Origin: an uncultured Bacteroidales bacterium
Lineage (GTDB): Bacteria; Bacteroidota; Bacteroidia; Bacteroidales; P3
Reading direction: 5' to 3'
Length of the DNA stretch: 64,000 nt
Assembly (NCBI GenBank): GCA_944320465.1
Contig: CALUHO010000008.1
Location: 1 to 64,000, forward strand
Both the position numbers and the translations under genes were made by a program. Position 1 is the stretch's first letter; each line of letters begins with the position of its first letter. The notes under the pieces are model-generated. The model searched no databases, was not told where the DNA came from, and saw only the letters and a list, made by a program, of their open reading frames with translations. This document shows positions 18,095 through 26,850 of this stretch, in pieces.

Positions 18095-19246
18095 TTAATA
18101 TTCAAAGCTTATCGTACCTACCCGGTTGCCTTCTTCATCAAACACGGTCACCTTTTCCATCAAGCCGTCCGCATCCAAAACATACTCCACACGACCGTAA
18201 TCCCAGCGTCCATCCGGCTCGTACTCATCATCCTCGTACAAGGATTCCGGCAGATTCTTGCTCATTATCCCGGTAAAACCGAAGACCCCCACAAATTGCG
18301 AAGGATCCACAATACCTCCTAAAATTGTCCAAGCCAGCGAAGCAATATCCACATTGGACTTGTTTTCATGGCTCGTGTATTCCATATGGTAGTCCGCATA
18401 CCAATCCACGGACTTCTTGGTCGAACCATGGCCTCTGTCAGAAGAAGAAGAAGAAGAAGAAAGAATACCGCAAAGAGGGAACATCAGCCGCATCACGGCA
18501 GTTCCCAAATCCGTCTCGCCGTTCACCCTGCCGCGTGCCGGGCTTTTCTTGTTCAGATACGCATCATCGTAAGAGCCGACCCGCACGATATTGCCTCTCT
18601 CCCATCCGAATTCAAGCCCATAAGATGCATCCATGCCCTCGTAAGGCACAGCTACACGGGTGAGGAAATTGTCCGCATATTCAAAGTTCACCAGAAATTC
18701 ATCAGAATATTCCCCTTCGGACACGAATTTCGACCGGGCTGACGAAACTGTCTTGTCTGCGTTCATCTGCAAAGCCATGGTTCCCGTCCCTGAATAATGT
18801 TCCGGGCCATAGCCTGCCTCGTCATAGGTCGCATCCATGGAAAGCGAAACATTGACCTTCTCGCCATCATAGGTAAAACCCACGGTGGCCGTGCCGCTTG
18901 TCTTATCTTCCATCCACACACTCTCTTCCGCCTTGGCATTGCCTTCAGGATTCACAGGATCAGGTTCAGAATAGTCCATGTAGCGATAAACATACTCACC
19001 TGTTCCGGTAATGCTGGCCAAGCGGCCTTCCTCGTAAGCAAAATTCAAGGTAGCCGAGCCATCGTACTCCTCGTAGGCGGTATCCGTGTAAGCTGCCGTG
19101 ACCACCATTTTCTTGACAAGGCTCTTTCCGGCCGAACCGGCCACATCATCGCTTCCCGTATCCGAGTTTTTTTCAGGAGTAGGTTTGCACCCTACCAAGG
19201 CCACAGCCAAGGCCAAGAGAGGTAAAAGGAAGGCATTCTTTTTCAT
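18095..19246 (-). CDS. Putative lipoprotein, DUF4595-like
   Basis: 383 residues. The signal peptide ends in the lipobox VALVGC (Cys20). The mature protein is acidic and beta-rich, with repeated short motifs such as NFAYEEGRLASITGTGEYVY, GFTYDGEKVNVSLSM and a closing FDEEGNRVGTISFEY. This resembles DUF4595/YD-type lipoproteins of Bacteroidota. A run of seven serines (CGILSSSSSSSDRG) comes from a GAA/TTC microsatellite. The function is unknown. It is transcribed alone: a terminator follows and the upstream gene is 190 bp away. Confidence 0.7.
   Translation of the reverse strand: MKKNAFLLPLLALAVALVGCKPTPEKNSDTGSDDVAGSAGKSLVKKMVVTAAYTDTAYEEYDGSATLNFAYEEGRLASITGTGEYVYRYMDYSEPDPVNPEGNAKAEESVWMEDKTSGTATVGFTYDGEKVNVSLSMDATYDEAGYGPEHYSGTGTMALQMNADKTVSSARSKFVSEGEYSDEFLVNFEYADNFLTRVAVPYEGMDASYGLEFGWERGNIVRVGSYDDAYLNKKSPARGRVNGETDLGTAVMRLMFPLCGILSSSSSSSDRGHGSTKKSVDWYADYHMEYTSHENKSNVDIASLAWTILGGIVDPSQFVGVFGFTGIMSKNLPESLYEDDEYEPDGRWDYGRVEYVLDADGLMEKVTVFDEEGNRVGTISFEY
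18441..18461 (+). repeat. (GAA)7 microsatellite coding poly-serine
   Basis: Seven perfect GAA units on the plus strand, read as TTC-phase DNA giving Ser codons in the leftward lipoprotein gene. Unit-number changes would keep the frame and only alter Ser length. Confidence 0.85.
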
Positions 19247-19435
19247 GACTTGATTTTTTAGTAAATAATTGGGTAATTATTGATTTTTTGTTTTACCGAT
19301 ATAAGTATTTTGCTCAAATCCCTCGCTATATCTGCTCTCCCAAGAACAACGAGCAAATATAAACAATATATCGGAACACCCACGGAACCCCCTGAAAAAA
19401 AACAAACATATCCCCCCAAATGCCCGCAGCAAGCC

Positions 19436-21460
19436 CTACAACACAAGCAAACGCTTGACCGCAATCCCTTCCCGGCTGACGAAACGGATAAAATAAATGC
19501 CGGAACGGGACAAACGCAACACCACCTCATCCGAATCCGCTTCCAGATCCCGGATTCTCTGCCCGGAAACCGCATAAACTTCAATCTTGCCGACAGAGGG
19601 AAGTCCAAGAACAACCTCAGCTGTTGTTGGATTAGGATACATCCTGAAATCCAATCTCTCTGCCAAACCCTGCACCGACACGGTATCCGGCCCCGAACCA
19701 GGGACAGAATCCGTCAAGGCATTGTTCCAAAGCACAAAGGGAACAGAATCTTTTTGCAAGCAGGAGTCCTCGCACCACAAAGAGGCGCAAAACCAGTACG
19801 CTGCCGAATCGGGAAGCCAAGCCGGAGCCAAGGCATACGCCCCGTTCAGATGCAGGCTGTCCGGCAAACGCGCAATACGAATCCGAGCCACCACCGAATC
19901 GCCATACAGAGTGTCGGCTGCCAAGGGATACAGGACACTCAGATACGATGCAGTATCGCTGCCAGGATTAGGTTCCGGATCTGGCTCCGGATCAGGAGCA
20001 ATAGAATCTCCGGCCGCGCCGGTCTTGACCAATACCTCGTCCAAGAAAACACGCTGCTTGGCATCCGCATGCACGCGCAACACAAATGCCCCATCCACTG
20101 CAAAAGAAACCGGATCCAAGGTCTCCATCTGATCCGATCCGCTAAACGAAAGCTGCCTTTGCGCTGGCGTTCCACCCTGACATTCAATCGTGAACGTCAA
20201 TTCGTCCTCATCCCAGCCTCGACCCGAAATCCGCACCGAAATGCTGTCCGGAACCGCCATTTCCTTGAACACCACTGTACCGGAATTTTTGGATGAAGAT
20301 AGCCGAACCGCTTGGTTCACCGCATAGACGGCCCCCTCAAAGGCCGCCACATAGCCATCCGTGGCTTCCAATTCGGGAGTTTCCGAACCCCGGTCGGAAC
20401 CTTCCATGCCGCTGAAGCCTTCCTCTATCAAGACGCTATCCTCTGCTTTCCGCAAACCAGAGGCCCCAAACAAAGAGTGCAAACTGCCGCCATATTCCGC
20501 TTCCAAAGGCACCAAGTGCAACGTATCGGAAGCAACCACCATTCCCGAATCGTTGACATAACGATAAGCCACATAGTATGAAGGCAAGGAATCCGGCAAT
20601 GGTTCCGGTTCAGGATCGGGGTCGGGATTTTCCGGCCCGAAAGGCGTATTGTCCTCGCCCCAGATTTTCTCCACCAGTTCCGGATAATCAATAAACGGAT
20701 TGCGGTTTTCCTGATAGACATAGACCGCATCGTTCCGCTCCCTTTCCTTGTCGCTTACCGGATCCTGCTCATGCCACTGAAGCAACAAATCCACCACCCA
20801 ATCGTCAAAAGCCTGACCATCCGTGCCGTTGCAAATAGGACAGCTGCCCCAATCGGCAATCCTGTCCTCGTAACAAGTGGCCATATAGAAATACGTCCGG
20901 GCAAAATCCCCTTTGTACTCGTCCAATGGCTCGAAAACCGTTCCAGAATAACCCGGCGTGGCATTAGGACCCAGCCGGCATCCCGCCTGGCTCGTATAAG
21001 TTGGCTCATCCACTTCCCCGAAAGGATTGTTGCCCCGGCGGCCGTTCACATAACCATCGGTAGGATAGAGATGGAACAAGTCCGTATACATAGGACGCGC
21101 ATCATCGAACCAGCTCTTGGGAAAAGAATGCTCCCGGTTGTAGCAGTCTCCCTCCTGCTTGTAATTGCCGCATTGATTGCTCCCGAACCTGAAATCGCAA
21201 TCGGAGTACATGTCCCAGACATAGCCGTCCTCCCGCACATCGGTAGTCCGGAACGCATCCCACAATGCATCGTAGCTCAAGGAAGCGTGGTCGCGGATTA
21301 TCTGGTGCAAAGCGGTCTTCAAGGCATAGCCGCTCTTGCCGTAAGCTTGCTCGTAATAGCCGTCCGGCTCATCGGCCATGACCTGCGAAGCCCAAGATGG
21401 CAACAAAGCAACAGCGCACACAATAAAACATCGCAACAGATTCTTTTCCAACAGATTCAT
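19436..21460 (-). CDS. Secreted endonuclease I family protein with T9SS sorting domain
   Basis: 674 residues from the ATG at 21460; ATG 21466 is equally possible. After a signal peptide (VALLPSWASQVMA) comes an EndA/NucM endonuclease I domain at about 35-270. It has the active-site segment NREHSFPKSWF (108-118, His111) and the metal-site asparagine region RRGNNPFGEV (141-150). Asp/Pro/Glu linkers (NPDPDPEPEP, DPEPDPEPNPG) separate beta domains. The last 75 residues form a T9SS domain (FRMYPNPTTAEV ... AVKRLLVL). It should degrade extracellular nucleic acid non-specifically. It lies downstream of another T9SS gene, with a terminator between them. Confidence 0.9.
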   Translation of the reverse strand: MNLLEKNLLRCFIVCAVALLPSWASQVMADEPDGYYEQAYGKSGYALKTALHQIIRDHASLSYDALWDAFRTTDVREDGYVWDMYSDCDFRFGSNQCGNYKQEGDCYNREHSFPKSWFDDARPMYTDLFHLYPTDGYVNGRRGNNPFGEVDEPTYTSQAGCRLGPNATPGYSGTVFEPLDEYKGDFARTYFYMATCYEDRIADWGSCPICNGTDGQAFDDWVVDLLLQWHEQDPVSDKERERNDAVYVYQENRNPFIDYPELVEKIWGEDNTPFGPENPDPDPEPEPLPDSLPSYYVAYRYVNDSGMVVASDTLHLVPLEAEYGGSLHSLFGASGLRKAEDSVLIEEGFSGMEGSDRGSETPELEATDGYVAAFEGAVYAVNQAVRLSSSKNSGTVVFKEMAVPDSISVRISGRGWDEDELTFTIECQGGTPAQRQLSFSGSDQMETLDPVSFAVDGAFVLRVHADAKQRVFLDEVLVKTGAAGDSIAPDPEPDPEPNPGSDTASYLSVLYPLAADTLYGDSVVARIRIARLPDSLHLNGAYALAPAWLPDSAAYWFCASLWCEDSCLQKDSVPFVLWNNALTDSVPGSGPDTVSVQGLAERLDFRMYPNPTTAEVVLGLPSVGKIEVYAVSGQRIRDLEADSDEVVLRLSRSGIYFIRFVSREGIAVKRLLVL

Positions 21461-21576
21461 AATCATACTTTTTAGACCTGCAATGCCATGGAACTTCTCA
21501 AAACAGCGAGCAAACTTACGCAAAAAACGAATACACGGGATCTGCACCCGGTAAACAATGTAAATGCCGAACATAA

Positions 21577-21621
21577 TAAAAAAAAGGCGATGTGTCATAA
21601 TGAGTAATCTGACACACCGCC
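21577..21621 (-). terminator. Rho-independent terminator of the lamin-tail gene
   Basis: GGCGATGTGTCA (21586-21597) pairs with TGACACACCGCC (21610-21621) with one mismatch. On the minus strand it is followed by a T-run (plus-strand A8 at 21578-21585). It lies about 120 bp after the stop of the leftward gene at 21740. Confidence 0.8.
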
Positions 21622-21739
21622 TGAGATTTATTTCAAATCCCTATTTGATACACCCTCTTCATCGAACAGGGGAATCAGCGCATCCCCCATCAAAGGAATC
21701 CTGAATCTCCCCGATGCAAAATCTTTATCGTCAAAGAGA

Positions 21740-23440
21740 TCAACGAACAACCACCTTGTTCACGGCAGTGCCTTCGGTAGTCTTCACTTCCAGCACGTAA
21801 ACGCCTTTGGACAGGCCGGAGAGGTCGATTCTGGCTTCGCCGTTCAAGCCTTCTTGCGCCAGAATCAAGGAACCGCTGATAGAGTATACATTCAAGTCAA
21901 AGCGACCATCGGTACGAACATTCAACTCACCATCGGTAGGGTTCGGATAAACAGCCACCTCTATCCGGGAAGCGGGTTCGTTTGCCGCCGTAGCTCCGAT
22001 ATCCTCGCGCATACGCGGCAGAATCTGGCATTGGCCGTTGTACCAGCCGATATAACCGATCACATCCACCGCATCCGATGGAATCTCTTCTCCCAAGTAG
22101 CTACCCTCGCGATTAGTGCGGAAAACCATCGTGGCATTCCCGTCCGAGATATTATATGAGGTATTCTGTTCAAACGTGCCCGTTTCAGCAAAAACAACAT
22201 CATTGATGCGCACCAAAGCATTCTGGTAATTCAACGCATTCTCGCCTTTCAGTTCGGAAATCGTGACTGTGGTAACTACCACATCGGCGGTTTCTCCGGT
22301 TATTTCCATCGAAGCCTCGTCGATGTACTGCATTTCAACCAAGTCGTTGTAAACGGTCAGCTGGCCGATCAAGTTGTTGATCACGCTGCCCACTTGCAGG
22401 TTCGAAGCGTTCTCTTCAATCCGGTACAGCATCATCGAATGACCAAGCGTGGTTTCGCAACCCTGATCCTGCACCCATACGTTGGTGGTGTTCTGACCGC
22501 TGCCAAACTTGCCAATCACGGCGGTCACTACCACCGGGTTGGTGATACGGTAAGCCTGGCCTTCCACATAGCTGTCGCGCAAAGCGTTCAAAGCCGCCAG
22601 ATTTTCCACATCGATATAACCGAAAGTGAAAGTATAGGTGGCGTTGCTTGTCGCATTGCCGCTACGGTCGGCCACTCCGTTGACGGTAATCGTGTATTCG
22701 GTGGCCGGAGTCAAAGAGGATGTCCGCAATACCACATAGGTACGACCTTCTTCGTAGATAGCCGAATCGACCGTAGCCCCGTTGTCCAGGCTATAGTTGG
22801 CCACATTGGCCGCCGAGGCAGCGTCCAATGTTTCGGAAAAATGCACCATGATCGTAGTCGGGTCGCTGGCTTCGCCGGTCACCATCTCGATGACAGGAGC
22901 CTCGGTATCGGCACTGTAGCGGCCCAGGTCGGAATAATCGTCAAAATCGCCTTCTTCCCATTCAGTCTCATCGTAGGTGGCGGTAGGGCCTTCGCCATAG
23001 ATGCGGCGCAAGGTGACGTTCTCTCCCCACATTGTAGTATCCCCAAAAACACCGACTTCATCAATTTTCTCGCCGCTTTTGAATAAAGCCACAGCATCGT
23101 TCCCGTTGAAAGAGGTAACATTGCTGGTCATATCGCCCAAAGCCTTCAATTCATCCGAAGCCTGGCTGTTCACCAGCACGAAAGTTTCCCCATCGGCCAG
23201 AGTGCCTGTCAGCACCTGTTCATTCTTGTAGTCGCCCCTCCCGTTGGTCTGCTTCATCAAGGAATAAGCCGCCAGATCCACATCGGCGCCCGTCCCGTTA
23301 TAAATCTCGATGGCTTTATTGTTGGCCGAACCTTCCAGATACTCCGAAATAATCAAATCGGAATAAGTGTGCGTTTCTTGAGCGGAAGCTATCCCCAAAC
23401 CGAGGAAGGCACTTCCCAAAATAAACATTGTCTTTTTCAT
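21740..23440 (-). CDS. T9SS-secreted protein with lamin-tail and OB-fold-like domains
   Basis: 566 residues from the ATG at 23440, which places a typical signal peptide (KKTMFILGSAFLGLGIASAQ) first. A lamin-tail domain follows at about 20-150 (LIISEYLEGSANNKAIEIYNG ... FNGNDAVALFKSGEKIDEVGVFG). Next is an SbsA/Big5-type Ig-like domain (VIEMVTGEASDPTTIMVHFSE) and a DUF5689/YhcR-type OB-like region (NALRDSYVEGQAYRITNPVVV). A T9SS domain (VAVYPNPTDGELNV ... AVNKVVVR) closes the protein. Lamin-tail domains often accompany secreted nucleases, and the next T9SS gene encodes one; no nuclease motif is present here. It probably binds DNA or other ligands at the surface. Confidence 0.85.
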   Translation of the reverse strand: MKKTMFILGSAFLGLGIASAQETHTYSDLIISEYLEGSANNKAIEIYNGTGADVDLAAYSLMKQTNGRGDYKNEQVLTGTLADGETFVLVNSQASDELKALGDMTSNVTSFNGNDAVALFKSGEKIDEVGVFGDTTMWGENVTLRRIYGEGPTATYDETEWEEGDFDDYSDLGRYSADTEAPVIEMVTGEASDPTTIMVHFSETLDAASAANVANYSLDNGATVDSAIYEEGRTYVVLRTSSLTPATEYTITVNGVADRSGNATSNATYTFTFGYIDVENLAALNALRDSYVEGQAYRITNPVVVTAVIGKFGSGQNTTNVWVQDQGCETTLGHSMMLYRIEENASNLQVGSVINNLIGQLTVYNDLVEMQYIDEASMEITGETADVVVTTVTISELKGENALNYQNALVRINDVVFAETGTFEQNTSYNISDGNATMVFRTNREGSYLGEEIPSDAVDVIGYIGWYNGQCQILPRMREDIGATAANEPASRIEVAVYPNPTDGELNVRTDGRFDLNVYSISGSLILAQEGLNGEARIDLSGLSKGVYVLEVKTTEGTAVNKVVVR

Positions 23441-23645
23441 GATTCCTATTGGATTTTGGTTTATTCTCTTCCATGTCCAGCCACCTTCTTCAAGGGGAAC
23501 CCGCATTCTCGAACCGGCGCACAACAACCTAAAAGGCAAACTGTTCCCCGTCAAGAGACGGCTTTTCCCGTCCAGCGTGGGGCTGCAAAATTACAAACAA
23601 TTCCCACTTGGCAAACCGTTCACGAAATCTTAACCGCCCCAATCC

Positions 23646-23676
23646 TTGTGCATACCGTATATATGATATATCTTTG
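23646..23676 (+). promoter_or_regulatory. Promoter of the toxin-antitoxin operon
   Basis: TTG (23646-23648), a 20-bp spacer and TATCTTTG (23669-23676) give a close match to the Bacteroidota sigma-ABfr promoter (-33 TTTG, -7 TAnnTTTG). The antitoxin start is 18 nt downstream. Confidence 0.7.
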
Positions 23677-23694
23677 CATAAAAGTTCCCGTAAA

Positions 23695-23961
23695 ATGACA
23701 ACAACATCTCTCACAAACAAAAAAAGAAAAATCATCGATATTCCCAATGACGTGTTCCGTTTCTTGTCAATCAAAGCGGCGGCACAGGGGACAAACTTGA
23801 AAAATTATATTGAAAACCTGCTAAAAAAAGACATGGAAGACACGGTAGCCCACATGAACGATGAGGAGGCCTATCGCTGGTTATCCGCACACGAACCGGA
23901 TGGATTACAACCGGCAAGCCCAAAAGAACAAGAAGCTTTTCGTAAATGGCTTGGTATATGA
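23695..23961 (+). CDS. Antitoxin, ribbon-helix-helix-like
   Basis: 88 residues from the ATG at 23695, chosen because it follows a good promoter; the open frame extends further upstream through it. The segment KRKIIDIPNDVFRFLSIKAA then GTNLKNYIENLLKKD (about 10-47) has the strand-helix-helix pattern of a ribbon-helix-helix DNA-binding domain. The C-terminal half is acidic and likely wraps the toxin. Its stop overlaps the toxin start by 4 bp (ATGA), so the pair is translationally coupled. Such antitoxins neutralise the toxin and repress their own promoter. Confidence 0.75.
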   Translation: MTTTSLTNKKRKIIDIPNDVFRFLSIKAAAQGTNLKNYIENLLKKDMEDTVAHMNDEEAYRWLSAHEPDGLQPASPKEQEAFRKWLGI

Positions 23962-24260
23962 AATTCACGTTTTCCAAAGCCTTTATCAAATCCAGTTTGC
24001 GTCTCTCCGGCAAAATGAAAACATCTTTGCAAAAAGCACTCAAAGAAATAGAAAAAGCAAACAGCATTGATGAAATCACCGACTGCAAAAAACTCACAAA
24101 CTTCAACTACACTTACCGCATTCGTATTGGAGGTTATCGAGCGTTCTTCATCTTTCATGTACACATCAAGGACGATGTCATCCTATTCCAATACTTATTG
24201 ACAAGAGGGGAAGCTTATACCAAGAAAAATATGGATAAGCTGCGGAAAAACGACTCCTAA
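23958..24260 (+). CDS. RelE/ParE-superfamily toxin
   Basis: 100 residues from the ATG at 23958, which overlaps the antitoxin stop as ATGA; an ATG four codons upstream also exists. The protein is small and basic, with the ParE/RelE-type pattern of an N-terminal helical hairpin (FIKSSLRLSGKMKTSLQKALKEIE) followed by strands (NYTYRIRIGGYRAFFIF, DDVILFQYLLTRGEAY). The R-x-x-Y-R-A segment is typical. It is either a ribosome-dependent mRNA interferase (RelE-like) or a gyrase inhibitor (ParE-like); the sequence alone does not decide. The stop lies 1 bp from the convergent miaA stop. Confidence 0.8.
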   Translation: MKFTFSKAFIKSSLRLSGKMKTSLQKALKEIEKANSIDEITDCKKLTNFNYTYRIRIGGYRAFFIFHVHIKDDVILFQYLLTRGEAYTKKNMDKLRKNDS

Positions 24261-24261
24261 A

Positions 24262-25185
24262 TCAACCATTCCAAGATTGAACCTTCTCCAGCACCCGCTC
24301 CGTTTTAGCCTCTACCGGCAGGTTCCCGTCAATCCACTCAATCCGGCAGCCTTCCCTTTCCATCTTGCGGAACCAGGTCCGTTGCCGCTTGGCGAACTGG
24401 CAAATGGCAAAGTAAAGCTTTTCGCGCATTTCCCCGTAAGAAAAATCCCCCCGCAGGTACTGCGTGATGAACTTGTATTCCAGACCATAGTAAATCAACT
24501 GTTCCGGCTTCAATCCGGAAGACAGCAACGCCCGCACCTCATCCACCATGCCCGCCTGCAGACGGGCATCCAGACGTTGCCCTATCCGCTGGCGTAAAAC
24601 CTCCGGCTCGAACGCGATACCGAACAGCAACGAGCTGGGCGGCACCCGTCCCGCATCCGGGCAACGGCGTTCAAACTCCGCGATTTCCAAGGCCCGCAAG
24701 CAACGCTCCCTCGTCTCTGTATCGGTATGGTTATGCAAAGGCCCGTAAGAAGCCAGCAATTCGGCCAGCCCGGCATCGCTCTTGCTTTCCAAAGACCGCC
24801 GCAGCCCTTCGTTCCTAGGCACTTCCCGAAAACGCTTCCCGCCCAAGGCAGCCATCAGGTACAAACCGCTGCCGCCGCAAAGCACCGGCACCCGCCCCCG
24901 CGCCCGGATTCCGGCATACGCCTCATCAAAAGCCTGCTGATAACGGAAAATATTGTATTCCTCTCCCGCATCCGCCACATCCATAAGATGATAAGGTACC
25001 GAAAAAGCCTCTCCCGTCCGGGCATCCGTTCCTGAATATTCCGACAAATCCTTGCCCGTGCCCAAATCCATGCCCCGGTACACCTGCCGCGAATCGGCAC
25101 TGAGGACTTCCCCGTCCAAACGACGTGCCAACCCGACCGCCAAAGCGGTTTTCCCGCTTGCCGTGGGACCCAGAATCACGACCAT
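24262..25185 (-). CDS. miaA: tRNA dimethylallyltransferase
   Basis: 307 residues from the ATG at 25185; an ATG at 25224 would add 13 residues. MiaA adds a dimethylallyl group to A37 of tRNAs reading UNN codons. The P-loop VILGPTASGKTA (3-14), the DSRQVYRGMDLGTGK block, PYHLMDV, the LCGGSGLYL segment and the C-terminal LIYYGLEYKFITQYL and FAKRQRTWFRK match the family. The start overlaps the end of the upstream glycosyltransferase gene (stop at 25176) by 10 bp, which points to translational coupling. Convergent with the toxin gene. Confidence 0.95.
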   Translation of the reverse strand: MVVILGPTASGKTALAVGLARRLDGEVLSADSRQVYRGMDLGTGKDLSEYSGTDARTGEAFSVPYHLMDVADAGEEYNIFRYQQAFDEAYAGIRARGRVPVLCGGSGLYLMAALGGKRFREVPRNEGLRRSLESKSDAGLAELLASYGPLHNHTDTETRERCLRALEIAEFERRCPDAGRVPPSSLLFGIAFEPEVLRQRIGQRLDARLQAGMVDEVRALLSSGLKPEQLIYYGLEYKFITQYLRGDFSYGEMREKLYFAICQFAKRQRTWFRKMEREGCRIEWIDGNLPVEAKTERVLEKVQSWNG

Positions 25186-26822
25186 CGGAGCAAAGGCTGC
25201 TCCTTCTGCATCTTGCGTTCGCATAAAAACAAAAAATCCCTTATTGATTCCCAATCCTCCAAGCTCAAATCTTGCAAAGAAGACCATCCGCCAGGCGCAA
25301 CGATGCACGCTCCACCGGCCTTTCCCGTATCCTGCCCCTCGCCCTGCATACCGGCTTCGCCAGCATCGATTCCCGCCAAAGCCGCCAAACGCCGCTGCCG
25401 GCACGCACTCCAGCCTGTCAACTGCCGGTCATCCGCTTTAAAAACTTCCTCCGATACCCTATCCAGACCGAGTCTGCCCCACAGCTCATGGCAAAGTTCC
25501 CGCAGATTCAGCCAATCCTGTCTATCGTCCTGCACATAGGAAGCCTTCAGGAATTGCAGGGAACGCAAGGCATCGAACTTCTCCATGCAGGCTCGTACAA
25601 ACTGCGCCTTCCGCCCCCCGCAATGCGCCCTTATCGGCTTCCACCAACCTTCCCCGAAAGCCGCACCCCAGAAATCGAACTTCCGAGCCAAAGGCCTGCA
25701 AAGCCCGTCCGGGACTTCCGGCCCGCACAAGAAATCGTACAAATCCGGCAAAGCCTCGTAAGCATCCTGCATCCGTCCGAACAAGGACATCGGATAAATC
25801 GGATACGAAGTCCATTGCCCTTCCACCCCCTTGTTCAAAGCCGGCCCCGTGCCAAAGAACACCCGGGTGCTGAACCTGGGCGAAGGATGGCTCAAAGCGG
25901 GGCTATGCCGCAAGACCGCGCCCGTTTTCAGCATCTTCTGCAAGAAATAGAAATCCTCCCCGCTTTTGAAGGGGGAGATTCCGCCGATTTTCCTGTACGC
26001 CTCCAAAGTGCAGGACATGGACGAACCTACCGCCGTAAGCGCATAAGGATGCCCGACGAGCATGAGGTTCAAAGCATAGGAACGCATATAGACCTCGTAA
26101 TGCAGCATGGCGCAGGCCCGTTTTTCCGAATCGCTTCCCGCCCCGTTCACGTCCAAGGAACAGTCCGGAACCGAATCGGACAAGCCCGCATGGGCCGGAC
26201 CGGACGAGGAAATCCCCTTCAGGACCGTCTCTTGCGGAAACATACCGGACGGAACATCTCCTGCAACAACCGTCCCGGCTTTCCATCCCAAAAGCTTCGC
26301 CCCGGCAAGACCTTCCTCCAAGAAATGGTAATAGGGATTGGACAAGGCCAAGGCCTCGGGACAAGCTGCAAACAGAGCCGCCTGGCATTCCAGATAATCC
26401 TCCGGATACAAGGTATCGGCATCCATGCAGGCCAGCAAAACCCTCTCCAAAGGCCAAGGTCGCGACCGGGCGCACTCCAAAGCCGCATCCATGGCTGTTT
26501 TCCGCGCCCATCCCACCCCGTAATGCTTGGCATCCCAAGCCCTGCCGGGACTATAACGGTCTATCAAGACCACCGGGAACGAGAAACGGTTCCCCGCAAC
26601 CATACGCTCCAACTGCCGGAAGGTCGCTTCATTGACCTCGCAGACACGCGCATGTTCCGAAGAACCGTCTCCGTAATAGGCCGCAGGCTGGTTGATGCAG
26701 ACAAAAACCGCCTCCGGCAAACAAGTCTGGTCATTCAGGCTCGAAAGCATCCGAGGCAAGTTTGGCTCATCCATGGCAGGAACCGCCACCAAAAACCGGA
26801 AAAACCTTGCCCCTGCCTCCAT
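25176..26822 (-). CDS. Family 2 glycosyltransferase-like protein
   Basis: 548 residues from the ATG at 26822, chosen because it is 28 bp after the M6 protease stop. The N-terminus FLVAVPAMDEPNLPRMLSSL with VFVCINQP, and ACMDADTLYPEDYL (a DxD-type motif), indicate a GT-A fold. The downstream block GGISPFKSGEDFYFLQKM fits the GT2 ED acceptor motif. Low-complexity stretches interrupt it (near GISSSGPAHAGLSDSVPDCS and near the C-terminus, AGEAGMQGEGQDTGKAGGAC). No membrane segment is evident. The acceptor and sugar are unknown. It overlaps miaA and may be cotranscribed with it. Confidence 0.75.
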   Translation of the reverse strand: MEAGARFFRFLVAVPAMDEPNLPRMLSSLNDQTCLPEAVFVCINQPAAYYGDGSSEHARVCEVNEATFRQLERMVAGNRFSFPVVLIDRYSPGRAWDAKHYGVGWARKTAMDAALECARSRPWPLERVLLACMDADTLYPEDYLECQAALFAACPEALALSNPYYHFLEEGLAGAKLLGWKAGTVVAGDVPSGMFPQETVLKGISSSGPAHAGLSDSVPDCSLDVNGAGSDSEKRACAMLHYEVYMRSYALNLMLVGHPYALTAVGSSMSCTLEAYRKIGGISPFKSGEDFYFLQKMLKTGAVLRHSPALSHPSPRFSTRVFFGTGPALNKGVEGQWTSYPIYPMSLFGRMQDAYEALPDLYDFLCGPEVPDGLCRPLARKFDFWGAAFGEGWWKPIRAHCGGRKAQFVRACMEKFDALRSLQFLKASYVQDDRQDWLNLRELCHELWGRLGLDRVSEEVFKADDRQLTGWSACRQRRLAALAGIDAGEAGMQGEGQDTGKAGGACIVAPGGWSSLQDLSLEDWESIRDFLFLCERKMQKEQPLLRWS

Positions 26823-26850
26823 TTCACCTAAGCATGAACCCCATCGAATC

